From Actinotalea lenta (GTDB lineage Bacteria > Actinomycetota > Actinomycetes > Actinomycetales > Cellulomonadaceae), in the NCBI RefSeq assembly GCF_030586465.1, contig NZ_JAUQYP010000001.1, forward strand, positions 1,357,446 to 1,421,445: 64,000 nucleotides of DNA, written 5' to 3'. Under the pieces are notes generated by a model that did no database searches, was not told the origin of the DNA, and worked only from the letters and a program-made list of their open reading frames with translations. Made by a program: the position numbers and the translations under genes. Shown here piece by piece: positions 1 through 9,100 of the stretch. Numbering within the stretch: the first letter of the stretch is position 1; every line of letters starts with the position of its first letter.

Positions 1-640
1 GGTGCGCTGTCGTACGTGTGGGACTTCGGTGACGGGTCCACCGGTAGTGGCGCGACCGCGTCGCACACCTACGCGGCCGACGGGACGTACACGATCTCGC
101 TGACCGTGACGGACCCGGGCGGCCTGACCGACAGCGTCACCCACTCCGTGACCGTGGTGGCGCCCAACCAGGCGCCGACGGCGGCGTTCACCGCGACGCC
201 GACGGGTCTGTCGGTGTCGGTGGATGGGTCGGGGTCGAGCGATCCGGAGGGTGGTGCGCTGTCGTACGTGTGGGACTTCGGTGACGGGTCCACCGGTAGT
301 GGCGCGACCGCGTCGCACACCTACGCGGCCGACGGGACGTACACGATCTCGCTGACCGTGACGGACCCGGGTGGTCTGACCGGAACGGTCACCCACGACG
401 TCACTGTCTCTGCGGCGCCGCAGCCCCCGCAGGCGGCGTTCACGGCGACGCCGGCGGGTCTGTCGGTGTCGGTGGATGGGTCGGGGTCGAGCGATCCTGA
501 GGGTGGTGCGCTGTCGTACGTGTGGGACTTCGGTGACGGGTCCACCGGTAGTGGCGCGACCGCGTCGCACACCTACGCGGCCGACGGGACGTACACGATC
601 TCGCTGACCGTGACGGACCCGGGTGGTCTGACCGGGACGG
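1..640 (+). repeat. Near-identical 252-bp tandem repeats encoding PKD domains
   Basis: The DNA unit beginning GGTGCGCTGTCGTACGTG recurs at 1, 253 and 505, exactly 252 bp apart. The first 120 bp or so of each unit are almost identical. The later part (linker and first strands) differs by a few substitutions, such as ACCGAC against ACCGGA/ACCGGG. The array probably continues upstream of the window. Confidence 0.9.
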
Positions 641-1302
641 TCACCCACGACGTGACGGTGTCTGCCCCGGTGGCGCCGACGGAGCTCGCCACGGATACCT
701 TCGGCCGGACCCTGGCCACAGGTTGGGGTGACGCAGAGGTCGGAGGCTCGTGGTCGGTGCTCGCGTCGTCGAGCTACTACTCGGTGGACGGGACGTCCGG
801 ACTCCAGGTGATTCCGAGGGCGGGTGCGACCCTGGGGGCGTTCCTCGAGTCCGTCTCGGCGGATGCCGTCGACCTGACGGCGAAGGTCGCTGTGGACCAG
901 GCTCAGACGGGCGGTGGGACCTACCTCTCCCTCGTCGGTCGGCAGGTCGGGTCTTCCTCCTACTCGGGACGTGTGCGGCTGCTCTCGACCGGGTCGGTCC
1001 TCGTGCAGATCGTTCGCGACTCGACGTCCGTCGCCTCGGCCGTTGTGCCAGGGATGACCTACACACCGGGTGACCTGATCGCCGTGCGCGTCCGGGTGGC
1101 TGGAACCTCGCCGACAACGATCTCCGCCAGGGCCTGGCCAGCGGGCGACACCGAGCCGACCGACTGGCTCGTCCAGACCACGGACAGCACCGCCGCGTTG
1201 CAGATGCCTGGCTACCTCGGGCTCATGGCATATCTCTCGGGCTCGTCGACCTCGGTGCCTACCACCGTCCGGTGGAATGACCTGCACGTGACCGTGGACT
1301 GA
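1..1302 (+). CDS. PKD-repeat surface/secreted protein, 5' end outside the window
   Basis: The frame is open from base 1, so the N-terminus lies upstream of the window. Three PKD domains (Ig-like beta sandwiches) follow each other at a period of exactly 84 residues, each with the hallmark WDFGDGS and HTYAADGTY segments. A roughly 210-residue beta-rich C-terminal domain follows, starting near TDTFGRTLATGW, and looks like a concanavalin/laminin-G-type carbohydrate-binding fold; that fold is inferred from composition. PKD domains usually act as spacers in extracellular glycan-binding or glycan-degrading proteins. No LPXTG motif or C-terminal membrane anchor is present. The polysaccharide genes just downstream suggest a cell-surface or matrix role. 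Enzymatic activity cannot be judged without the missing N-terminus. Confidence 0.85.
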   Translation, partial: GALSYVWDFGDGSTGSGATASHTYAADGTYTISLTVTDPGGLTDSVTHSVTVVAPNQAPTAAFTATPTGLSVSVDGSGSSDPEGGALSYVWDFGDGSTGSGATASHTYAADGTYTISLTVTDPGGLTGTVTHDVTVSAAPQPPQAAFTATPAGLSVSVDGSGSSDPEGGALSYVWDFGDGSTGSGATASHTYAADGTYTISLTVTDPGGLTGTVTHDVTVSAPVAPTELATDTFGRTLATGWGDAEVGGSWSVLASSSYYSVDGTSGLQVIPRAGATLGAFLESVSADAVDLTAKVAVDQAQTGGGTYLSLVGRQVGSSSYSGRVRLLSTGSVLVQIVRDSTSVASAVVPGMTYTPGDLIAVRVRVAGTSPTTISARAWPAGDTEPTDWLVQTTDSTAALQMPGYLGLMAYLSGSSTSVPTTVRWNDLHVTVD

Positions 1303-1314
1303 CAGCCACGTGTT

Positions 1315-1355
1315 CGCGGCCCGGGTATCGTGCGATGCCGCGAGCCCGGGCCGCG
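1315..1355 (+). terminator. GC-rich hairpin after the PKD gene
   Basis: An 11-bp perfect stem, CGCGGCCCGGG at 1315-1325 pairing with CCCGGGCCGCG at 1345-1355, encloses a 19-nt loop. It begins 13 nt after the PKD stop codon and ends 30 nt before the next start. No U-tract follows, as is common in actinobacterial terminators. It could instead be a 5'-leader structure of the next gene. Confidence 0.45.
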
Positions 1356-1385
1356 GGCCATCTGGTGCGAGGATCAGGGGAACGG

Positions 1386-2723
1386 GTGTCCGGAGCGCAG
1401 GTTGACCGCTACGCCTTGCTGCTGGCTGTGGTGGCCGTCCTCGCGGTCCTCGTGCCGGCCTTCCGATCTAGGCCGCGCTTCGCGGTGGTCGCATGGACGC
1501 TCGTCGTCGCGTTCGTACCGTACTGGATGGGCGTGGACGTCAAGGTGTACGTCGCGCCCGCGACGGGTGTGGCCCTCATGGGCATCGTCGCCTTGACCGG
1601 CCGAAGGCCGGTGCGACTGCGCGCGCCCGACCTGATCGTGGCGGTCGCGGTGACCACGGCCGTGCTCGCTTACGTCGGCGGTTACGGCACCATCCACTCG
1701 GCGTCGGTGGCGGTGCTCGACTGGGGGGCGTGCTACGTGTTTGCACGCCTCGTCGCGTCGTCCGTCGAGGCCCGCTGGATCTACGGCGTGGTCGCGCTCG
1801 TGCTCGGCGCGGCGGGCCTGCTGGCCCTGGTGGAGTTCGCGACCGGAGTCAACGTGTTCGTCCACCTGCCCGCGTTGAGCGACTACAGCGGCAGCATCTG
1901 GCGCACGCTGCAGACCCGCGGCGGCGTGCTCCGGGCCGAGGGCGCGTTCGGTCACTCGATCGCCCTGGGTGCGAGCCTCGCCATGGCGGTGCCGCTTGCG
2001 CTGGGTAGTCGCTTGCCCAAGGCGGTCAAGGTGGCTGTTGTGACGACGCTGCTTGCCGGCAGTGTGGTGACGTTCAGCCGCATCGGGATCGGCACTGCAG
2101 TGGCCGGACTGGTGCTCTCTGTGCTGCTGATGCGCAGCGAGTTGGCCATGCGGACGCGGCTCGCGATGAGCGCCCTGTTCGGGGTGGTCGCGGTCGTGGC
2201 AACCCCGTTGCTGGAGGGCGTGTTCGCCGCAGCAGGCAGCGAGGCGGCTGGCAGCGCCGCTTACCGGCCGGCACTCCTGCGCCTCCTGCCGACCATCCGC
2301 GTGCTGGGGATGTCGGGCGCACGTGAACGCAGCGCTGCCGGGACCACGAGCTTCGGAGCCTTCGGCTCGATCGACTCCGCAGTGATCCTGGCGGGCGTCA
2401 CCTACGGGCTCATCGTCGTGGTCCTGCTTCTGGGCCTGCACGTGACGGCCGCGGCGACGCTGTTGCGGCGGACCGAGCCCAGCCCCGCCCAGATCGCGAT
2501 TGTTGCCCAGCTCCCCGCGGTGCTGACCGTCGCGCTCATCACCCAGTACGCCATGTTCTTCTGGTTCATGGCGGGGCTCGCGGTCAGTACCTACGTCCGG
2601 GCGAGACCGTCCCCTCCGTATCGTGACGTGGTGGTCTCCCCAGGGCGGTCCACTAGAATCCAGCGACCCCGGTCGGCGGTGCTCGACGATGACCGGGAGC
2701 TCAGCGGCTCGGAGGCCACATGA
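1386..2723 (+). CDS. O-antigen ligase/polymerase-like membrane protein (Wzy family)
   Basis: A polytopic inner-membrane protein of 445 residues with about ten hydrophobic segments and a larger extracytoplasmic loop around the segment NVFVHLPALSDYSGSIW. This layout is typical of the Wzy/WaaL O-antigen ligase superfamily, which polymerises or transfers undecaprenyl-linked glycans. I chose the GTG at 1386 because AGGGG lies 5 nt upstream; an ATG at 1335 would add a 17-residue Arg/Gly-rich extension. Its stop overlaps the next start by 4 bp, so it is translationally coupled to the chain-length/kinase gene, as in exopolysaccharide operons. The substrate cannot be read from sequence. Confidence 0.75.
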   Translation: MSGAQVDRYALLLAVVAVLAVLVPAFRSRPRFAVVAWTLVVAFVPYWMGVDVKVYVAPATGVALMGIVALTGRRPVRLRAPDLIVAVAVTTAVLAYVGGYGTIHSASVAVLDWGACYVFARLVASSVEARWIYGVVALVLGAAGLLALVEFATGVNVFVHLPALSDYSGSIWRTLQTRGGVLRAEGAFGHSIALGASLAMAVPLALGSRLPKAVKVAVVTTLLAGSVVTFSRIGIGTAVAGLVLSVLLMRSELAMRTRLAMSALFGVVAVVATPLLEGVFAAAGSEAAGSAAYRPALLRLLPTIRVLGMSGARERSAAGTTSFGAFGSIDSAVILAGVTYGLIVVVLLLGLHVTAAATLLRRTEPSPAQIAIVAQLPAVLTVALITQYAMFFWFMAGLAVSTYVRARPSPPYRDVVVSPGRSTRIQRPRSAVLDDDRELSGSEAT

Positions 2724-4354
2724 CCTTGCACGAAGTGATCGCCTCGCTGCGCAAGCACCTGCTGCTCGTTGTGGCTACGACCCTCCTGCTCACGCTCGGC
2801 GTTGGTGTCCTGTCCCATTACTCCCAGCCGGTCTACCGGTCGTCGGCGAGCCTGTACTTCTCGCTCGAGTTGGGTCAGTCCGCCAGCGACCTGAACCAGG
2901 GTGCGGCGTACACCCAGAACCAGATGCTCTCCTTCGCCCAGCTCGCGACGCTGCCGTTCGTCCTCGAACCCGTCATCAGCGATCTCGGCCTCAGCACGAA
3001 TGCCCGCGAGCTTGCGAAGAACGTGAGCGTGAACCTTCCCCAGGACACCAAGATCCTGGAGGTCGCGGCGTCCAGCACGTCGGCGCAACGTGCTGCGAAC
3101 ATCGCCAACGCCGTCGCCGCGCAGCTCAAGATCGGTGTGGAAGACCTGACCAAGCGCAGCGACGGCACCAGCACCGTCAGCGTTCGGGTGGTCAAGCAGG
3201 CTGAGGTGCCGAACTACCCCATCGCGCCCAATACCAAGCGGAACGTCCTCGCGGCTTTCGTCGCGGGATTGCTCCTCGGGGTGGTACTCGCCTATCTCCG
3301 CGATGTGCTCGATACCCGGGTGCGGCGGCCGGATGACGTCGCCCGCGTCGCCGATGTACCGGTGCTCGGACAGATCGGGCGCGCCACGGGGCGTAGAGGC
3401 AGTTCCCGCTCCGTCGCCTTCGATGACGAGCGTGCCGAGCAGTTCCGTCGGCTGCGCACCAATCTCCGGTTCGTCAACGTCGACAACGAGGGGCTCTGCG
3501 TCGTGGTCTCCTCTGCCCTGGCGGGCGAGGGGAAGACGACTGCATGTGTGAGCCTTGCCATGGCTTTGGCCGAGGCCGATATGTCCGTCCTGCTCGTCGA
3601 CGCCGACATGCGCCGCCCTCGCGTGGCCGAGTACCTGGGGCTGGAAGGCAGTGTCGGGCTGACCACCGTGCTCATCGGCCGCGCGACCATTGAGGACGTG
3701 GTCCAGCGGTGGTCGGACCACGGGATCGATGTCGTGACGGCGGGCGAGGTGCCACCGAATCCGAGTGAGCTGGTGGCCACCAAGGCCCTTCGTGCGCTCC
3801 TGGAGAAGCAGCGCGCGCGCTATGACGTCGTGCTCTTGGACGCCCCACCCTTGCTCCCGGTCGCAGACGCCGCGGTGCTGTCCAGGATGGCTTCCGGCGT
3901 GATGCTGGTCGCGGACGCCCGCCGGGTTCGTCGGCAGCAGCTGCGTGAAGTCATCGACGGCGTCCGCGCCGCTGGCGGACACGTGCTAGGGGTCGTGCTC
4001 AACCGCGTCAAGCCACGCCGCGGTTCCGCGTACGGCTACGCGCCGCACGAGGGACGGCACGCCCGCTGGGCCGCCGCAGCCGACGAGGAGGACGGAGATC
4101 GCGCGGCGACGGCCGTCGCCGAGGAGGACGGCGCGCGTGCGCTCCCCGTCCCCGGCTCGCCCGAGAGCACGCAGGATGCCGACACTCCAGCGGACGACGC
4201 GACCTCCTCGTTCCTCGCATCCGGGGAGGAGGGCGGCTCAGCGCACGCGCCGCAGGATGTCCACGGCAAAGGCGAGGTTCTGGACGTCGAAGCAGAGCGA
4301 CACGGTCGCGCCGACGCGTTCTCGGCTCGCGCGCCCGTCGCCGACGAGGAGTAG
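2720..4354 (+). CDS. Polysaccharide co-polymerase with tyrosine autokinase domain (Wzz-BY-kinase fusion)
   Basis: The 544-residue protein has a Wzz-type N-terminal half: a transmembrane segment near residues 13-31, a periplasmic region, the Pro-rich PNYPIAPN at about 165-171, and a second transmembrane segment near 176-192. A P-loop ATPase follows, with Walker A ALAGEGKTT (about 266-274), Walker A' VDADMRRP (about 293-300) and Walker B VVLLDAPP (about 370-377). These BY-kinases control polymer chain length together with a Wzy polymerase, and the gene is coupled to the preceding Wzy-like gene by ATGA. The acidic tail of about 100 residues has only Tyr438 and Tyr440 and lacks the usual tyrosine cluster, so autophosphorylation may be reduced or differ. 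Confidence 0.87.
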   Translation: MTLHEVIASLRKHLLLVVATTLLLTLGVGVLSHYSQPVYRSSASLYFSLELGQSASDLNQGAAYTQNQMLSFAQLATLPFVLEPVISDLGLSTNARELAKNVSVNLPQDTKILEVAASSTSAQRAANIANAVAAQLKIGVEDLTKRSDGTSTVSVRVVKQAEVPNYPIAPNTKRNVLAAFVAGLLLGVVLAYLRDVLDTRVRRPDDVARVADVPVLGQIGRATGRRGSSRSVAFDDERAEQFRRLRTNLRFVNVDNEGLCVVVSSALAGEGKTTACVSLAMALAEADMSVLLVDADMRRPRVAEYLGLEGSVGLTTVLIGRATIEDVVQRWSDHGIDVVTAGEVPPNPSELVATKALRALLEKQRARYDVVLLDAPPLLPVADAAVLSRMASGVMLVADARRVRRQQLREVIDGVRAAGGHVLGVVLNRVKPRRGSAYGYAPHEGRHARWAAAADEEDGDRAATAVAEEDGARALPVPGSPESTQDADTPADDATSSFLASGEEGGSAHAPQDVHGKGEVLDVEAERHGRADAFSARAPVADEE

Positions 4355-4565
4355 CGAAGAGCGGTCGGCCCCGATTAGGGGTGGGCGGGGGCTGGAGGCC
4401 GGGCCGGAGAGACGCGAACGCCGCACGGTTCCGGTCTGACCGAAATCACCCGCTTCGCCCTGTCCTGCCCGCGTCTTGGCCCGTAGCCTGTGAACGACGG
4501 CGGGCCGACCGCCCGGGGGGCAAGCGCAGGCCCATGGCCTGGCGGGTCCGCGACGAGGAGCGACC

Positions 4566-5021
4566 ATGACTCGAGTCGGATATGCGCCTGGCGCGTTCGA
4601 CCTTTTCCATATCGGGCACCTGAACCTGCTCCGTCACGCGAGAGCACATTGCGACGTCCTGGTGGCGGGCGTCGTGTCGGACGAGATGCTCGAGCTTGCG
4701 AAGGGGCGGCGCCCGGTGATCCCTTTGGCCGAACGTCTCGAGATCGTGCGCCACGTCGATCTGGTTGATGACGTCTTCGTCGAGACCCAGCCGGACAAGT
4801 TGGTGACCTGGCAGGACGTTCGGTTCCACGTCCTCTTCAAGGGGGACGACTGGCGAGGCACGGCCAAGGGCGACAAGTTGGAGCGGGACTTCGCAGCTGT
4901 GGGTGTCGACGTCGTCTACTTCCCCTACACGGTTCACACCTCGAGCTCCCTGCTGCGCCGCGCGCTCGCTCTGATCGAGGGAGATGAGTGGCCGGGGGCT
5001 GCTGTCGGCGGGGGCTCGTGA
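4566..5021 (+). CDS. TagD-like glycerol-3-phosphate cytidylyltransferase family protein
   Basis: A small nucleotidyltransferase of 151 residues. The signature FDLFHIGHLNLL near the N-terminus is the HxGH nucleotide-binding motif, and FKGDDWRG matches the conserved GDDW segment of TagD. THSSS-type residues near the end (TVHTSSSLL) take the place of the RTEGISTT motif. Such enzymes make CDP-glycerol or related activated alditols for teichoic acid or decorated glycans; the exact substrate is not determinable. GAGGAG lies just before the ATG. It is separated by 211 bp from the kinase gene but overlaps the acyltransferase start by GTGA, so these two genes form a unit. Confidence 0.75.
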   Translation: MTRVGYAPGAFDLFHIGHLNLLRHARAHCDVLVAGVVSDEMLELAKGRRPVIPLAERLEIVRHVDLVDDVFVETQPDKLVTWQDVRFHVLFKGDDWRGTAKGDKLERDFAAVGVDVVYFPYTVHTSSSLLRRALALIEGDEWPGAAVGGGS

Positions 5022-6094
5022 CGACCGACCGCACCGTGGCCGCGTCCACCGGAGATGGGGCCCACGCTCCGCTGGACGTGGACCCGGGCACACACTTGTG
5101 GCCGGCGCTGCCGGCGCCCGGGGCCAGCCAGCCGCGTGGGCGCATGGAGTGGATGGACACGTTGCGGGGTAGCGCGATCCTCTTGATGCTGTTCTGGCAC
5201 GCGACCTCGCTTCCGAACCTGCGCGGCATGCCCGTGCCTGCCGCTCTCCTTTCCATCAACGACTTCTTTCTGCCGTTCCGGATGCCGACGCTGATGTTCC
5301 TTTCGGGCATGCTTCTGCCCCGCGCACTGACGAAGCCAGTGCTGGTCTACCTGCGGGGAAAGCTCTCGCTCATCGCGTGGCCGTGGTTCGTCTGGATGGT
5401 CGCCTACCGGATCACGGATGGTTCGACCTGGGCTCTGGTCCACCCGTCGACATATGTGGCTCGCGGCTATATGTGGTTCCTGTTCTTCCTCTGCGTGTAC
5501 TACGCCGTCGCGCCGATCGTGCGTCGTCTGCCGCCCTGGGTGATGCCGCTCGTGCTTCTGGCGGGCTCGTTCGCGTTCACGCCGGCGTCGTCGGTGAACC
5601 ACCGGCTGCTCTACTTCGGGATCTTCTTCTTCGCTGGGGCCTGGGCGACCCATCTCGGGCCAGGGTTCATGAGAAGAGTGACCCGGCCACGAAGCGTTGT
5701 CGTGCTTGCGGTTCCGGCCTTGGCGCTGGGGCTCGCCTCAGCGCTGACGGACCTCGCCTACGAGAGCCTCTACGTGCCTGCAAGTTTCGCGGGCATCCTC
5801 GTCGCCGTTGCCGCGGCGTCCCGCCTGCCGTCGAGGCTGACGTCGCCGGTGAGGTATGTCGGCAGGAACTCGATCGTCTACTACACGGCCCACTTCCCGG
5901 CCATGGTCGGGGTGCTCTGGCCTTTCGTTCATGCCGGAACGCATGTGGCCGTCGTCGTCCCGAGCCTGATGCTCGCGGGACTCGCGATCGGGACATTGTT
6001 CTCGCATTGGCGCTCGGTCATCCCGATCCGATGGCTGTTCGAGATGCCGGGTCTGCCCCCGGTCCGGCAGGCTGCCGGCAAGGTGCCGGCCTGA
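5018..6094 (+). CDS. Acyltransferase family 3 membrane protein (OafA/YrhL-like)
   Basis: An integral membrane O-acyltransferase of 358 residues with about ten hydrophobic segments. The motif MDTLRGSAILLMLFWHA near the first helix carries the conserved Arg-Gly and His of the acyltransferase-3 family. These proteins acetylate or acylate sugars of surface polysaccharides from acyl-CoA. The GTG at 5018 overlaps the preceding TGA stop (GTGA), which is why I prefer it to the GTG at 4988. Its position at the end of the exopolysaccharide block suggests polymer decoration. Confidence 0.82.
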   Translation: MTTDRTVAASTGDGAHAPLDVDPGTHLWPALPAPGASQPRGRMEWMDTLRGSAILLMLFWHATSLPNLRGMPVPAALLSINDFFLPFRMPTLMFLSGMLLPRALTKPVLVYLRGKLSLIAWPWFVWMVAYRITDGSTWALVHPSTYVARGYMWFLFFLCVYYAVAPIVRRLPPWVMPLVLLAGSFAFTPASSVNHRLLYFGIFFFAGAWATHLGPGFMRRVTRPRSVVVLAVPALALGLASALTDLAYESLYVPASFAGILVAVAAASRLPSRLTSPVRYVGRNSIVYYTAHFPAMVGVLWPFVHAGTHVAVVVPSLMLAGLAIGTLFSHWRSVIPIRWLFEMPGLPPVRQAAGKVPA

Positions 6095-6182
6095 CCCACG
6101 TCGGGCGGCTTGAGGGCTGGAGCCTAGACTCGGGCGGCGTGTGCGTGCTCGCACGCGACTGCCTATCCGCTCCGAAGGACCG

Positions 6183-9100
6183 ATGACCCTCTCCGGCCTG
6201 CTGCCCGTGCTCGACCCGGACCCGGCGGTGGCGCGCACCCTCGCCGAGGTGCGTGAGCCCGTCTCGTCGCGGGAGCCCGAGCTGGACGTGGTTGCGCCGC
6301 TCGGTCTGCGCGCCCCGCTGCTCGCGCGACTCCTGGACGCCGGCGGTGCCGCGCCGGCCACGATCGTGGTGATCACGGCGACGGGTCGGGAGGCCGAGGA
6401 GCTCGCGACGGCCGTGGCGTCCTACGCCCCGGCGCACGCGGACGCGATCGCCGTGCTGCCGTCCTGGGAGACCCTGCCGCACGAGCGGCTCTCCCCGCGC
6501 AGCGACACCGTCGCCCGCCGCCTGGCGGTGTTCCGTCGCCTCACGCACCCCGACCCGGACGGCCCCGGCGGTCCGCTGCGCCTGGTCGTGGTGCCGGTGC
6601 GCGCGGCCCTGCAGCCCACGGTCGCCGGTCTCGGCGAGCTCGAGCCGGTGTCGTTGCAGGCCGGTGGCACGGCGGACCTGGAGCGGGTCGTCGAGGCCCT
6701 GGCGGGCGCCGCCTACACGCGCGTCGACATGGTCGAGCGGCGCGGCGAGTTCGCCGTCCGGGGCGGCATCCTCGACGTCTTCCCCCCCACGGACGACCAC
6801 CCGGTGCGCGTCGAGTTCTGGGGCGACCAGGTCGAGGAGGTGCGCTGGTTCGCGGTGGCGGACCAGCGCAGCCTCGAGGTCGCCGAGTCCGGCCTGTGGG
6901 CCCCGCCGTGCCGAGAGATCCTGCTGACCGAGGCGGTCCGGGCGCGTGCCGCGGAGCTGGTCAGCGAGCTGCCCGGCGCAGCCGACCTGCTGGAGAAGCT
7001 GGCCGCCGGGATCGCGGTGGAGGGCATGGAATCCCTCGCCCCGGCGCTCGTCGACCGCATGGTGCCCATGCTGGACCTGGTGGGCGACGACGCGCTGGTC
7101 GTCGTGACGGACCCGGAACGCGTGCGTCGCCGTGCCCACGACCTCGCGGCCACCAGTCAGGAGTTCCTCGAGGCCGCCTGGAGCGCGGCCGGGGCCGGGG
7201 CGGACACCCCGATCGACCTGTCGACCGCGTCGTTCATCAGCTATGCGGACACCCGCGAGCTGGCCCTGTCGCGGCGGTTCGGGTGGTGGAGCCTGAGTCC
7301 GTTCGGCCTCGCGACCGCGCCCGACGGGGAGCCGGGGGAGGGTGCGGAACCCGAGCAGCGGGATCTCGACGGGTCGCTCGTCATCGGCGCCAGGGACGTG
7401 CACGGGTACCGCGGGGAGGTCGCCAAGGCGGTGACGGACCTGCAGGACCTGCAGCGTGCGGGCTGGCGCTTGGTGCTGGTCACCGAGGGGCACGGCCCGG
7501 CGGCCCGGATGGCGGAGCAGCTCGGGTCGGCCGACGTCCCGGCGCGGCTCGTGGGCGGCGTGACCGAGCCGCCGGAGGCGGGCGTGGTCCTGGTCACCCC
7601 CGCGCCGGTCCAGCGCGGCTTCGTCGCCGAGGCGCTGCGGCTGGCGGTCGTCACCGAGTCGGACCTCACCGGGCGGGCGGGGACGTCCACGCGCGACATG
7701 CGGTCGATGCCGTCGCGCCGCAGGCGCACGGTCGACCCGTTGGCACTGCGACCCGGTGACTTCGTGGTCCATGAGCAGCACGGCGTGGGCAGGTTCGTGG
7801 AGCTCACCGCACGCACCGTGGGTGGTGGTCCCACGGCCGGCACCCGCGAGTACCTGGTCATCGAGTACGCGCCGTCCAAGAAGGGCCAGCCGGGCGACCG
7901 GCTCTGGGTGCCCACCGACCAGCTCGACCAGGTCACCAGGTACGTCGGCGGTGAGTCGCCGGCCCTGAACCGGATGGGCGGGTCGGACTGGGCGAAGACC
8001 AAGGGGCGGGCGCGCAAGGCGGTCAAGGAGATCGCGGGTGAGCTGATCCGGCTGTACTCGGCGCGGATGGCCACGCCTGGCCACGCCTTCGGTCCGGACA
8101 CCCCGTGGCAGCGCGAGCTCGAGGACGCGTTCGCCTACGTCGAGACGCCCGACCAGCTCGCCACGATCGACGAGGTCAAGGCGGACATGGAGAAGTCGTT
8201 CCCGATGGACCGCCTGGTGTGCGGCGACGTCGGCTACGGTAAGACGGAGATCGCCGTGCGGGCCGCGTTCAAGGCGGTGCAGGACGGCAAGCAGGTTGCG
8301 GTGCTCGTGCCCACCACGCTGCTGGTCCAGCAGCACCTGGACACGTTCTCCGAGCGCTACGCCCCGTTCCCCGTGACGGTGAAGGCGCTGTCCCGGTTCC
8401 AGAGCGACACCGAGTCCAAGGCCGTGGTCGAAGGGCTGGCGGACGGCAGCGTGGACGTCGTGATCGGGACCCACCGGCTGATCACCGGCCAGGTGCGGTT
8501 CAAGGACCTCGGGCTCGTGGTCATCGACGAGGAGCAGCGCTTCGGCGTCGAGCACAAGGAGACGCTCAAGGCGCTGCGCACCGACGTGGACGTGCTCGCG
8601 ATGAGCGCGACGCCCATCCCGCGCACGCTCGAGATGGCGGTCACCGGGATCCGGGAGATGTCCACGTTGGCCACGCCGCCCGAGGAGCGCCACCCCGTGC
8701 TCACCTTCGTCGGCGCCTACGACGAGAAGCAGGTCGCTGCGGCGATCCGGCGCGAGCTGCTGCGCGAGGGCCAGGTGTTCTACGTGCACAACAAGGTCGC
8801 CTCGATCGACAAGGCTGCGGCCCGCCTCGCGGAGCTCGTGCCCGAGGCCCGGATCGCCACCGCGCACGGGAAGATGAGCGAGCACCAGCTCGAGCGCGTC
8901 ATCGTCGACTTCTGGGAGAAGCGGTCCGACGTGCTGGTCACCACGACCATCGTGGAGACCGGCCTGGACATCTCCAACGCCAACACCCTGATCCTGGAAC
9001 GCGCGGACCTGCTGGGGCTGTCCCAGCTGCACCAGCTGCGCGGCCGGGTCGGCCGCGGCCGGGACCGGGCCTACGCGTATTTCATGTACCCACCCGAACG

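Noticed and set aside
1-640. 252-bp PKD repeats read as a satellite or CRISPR-like repeat
   Set aside because: They are in frame, translate to folded PKD domains and lie inside a continuous coding sequence.
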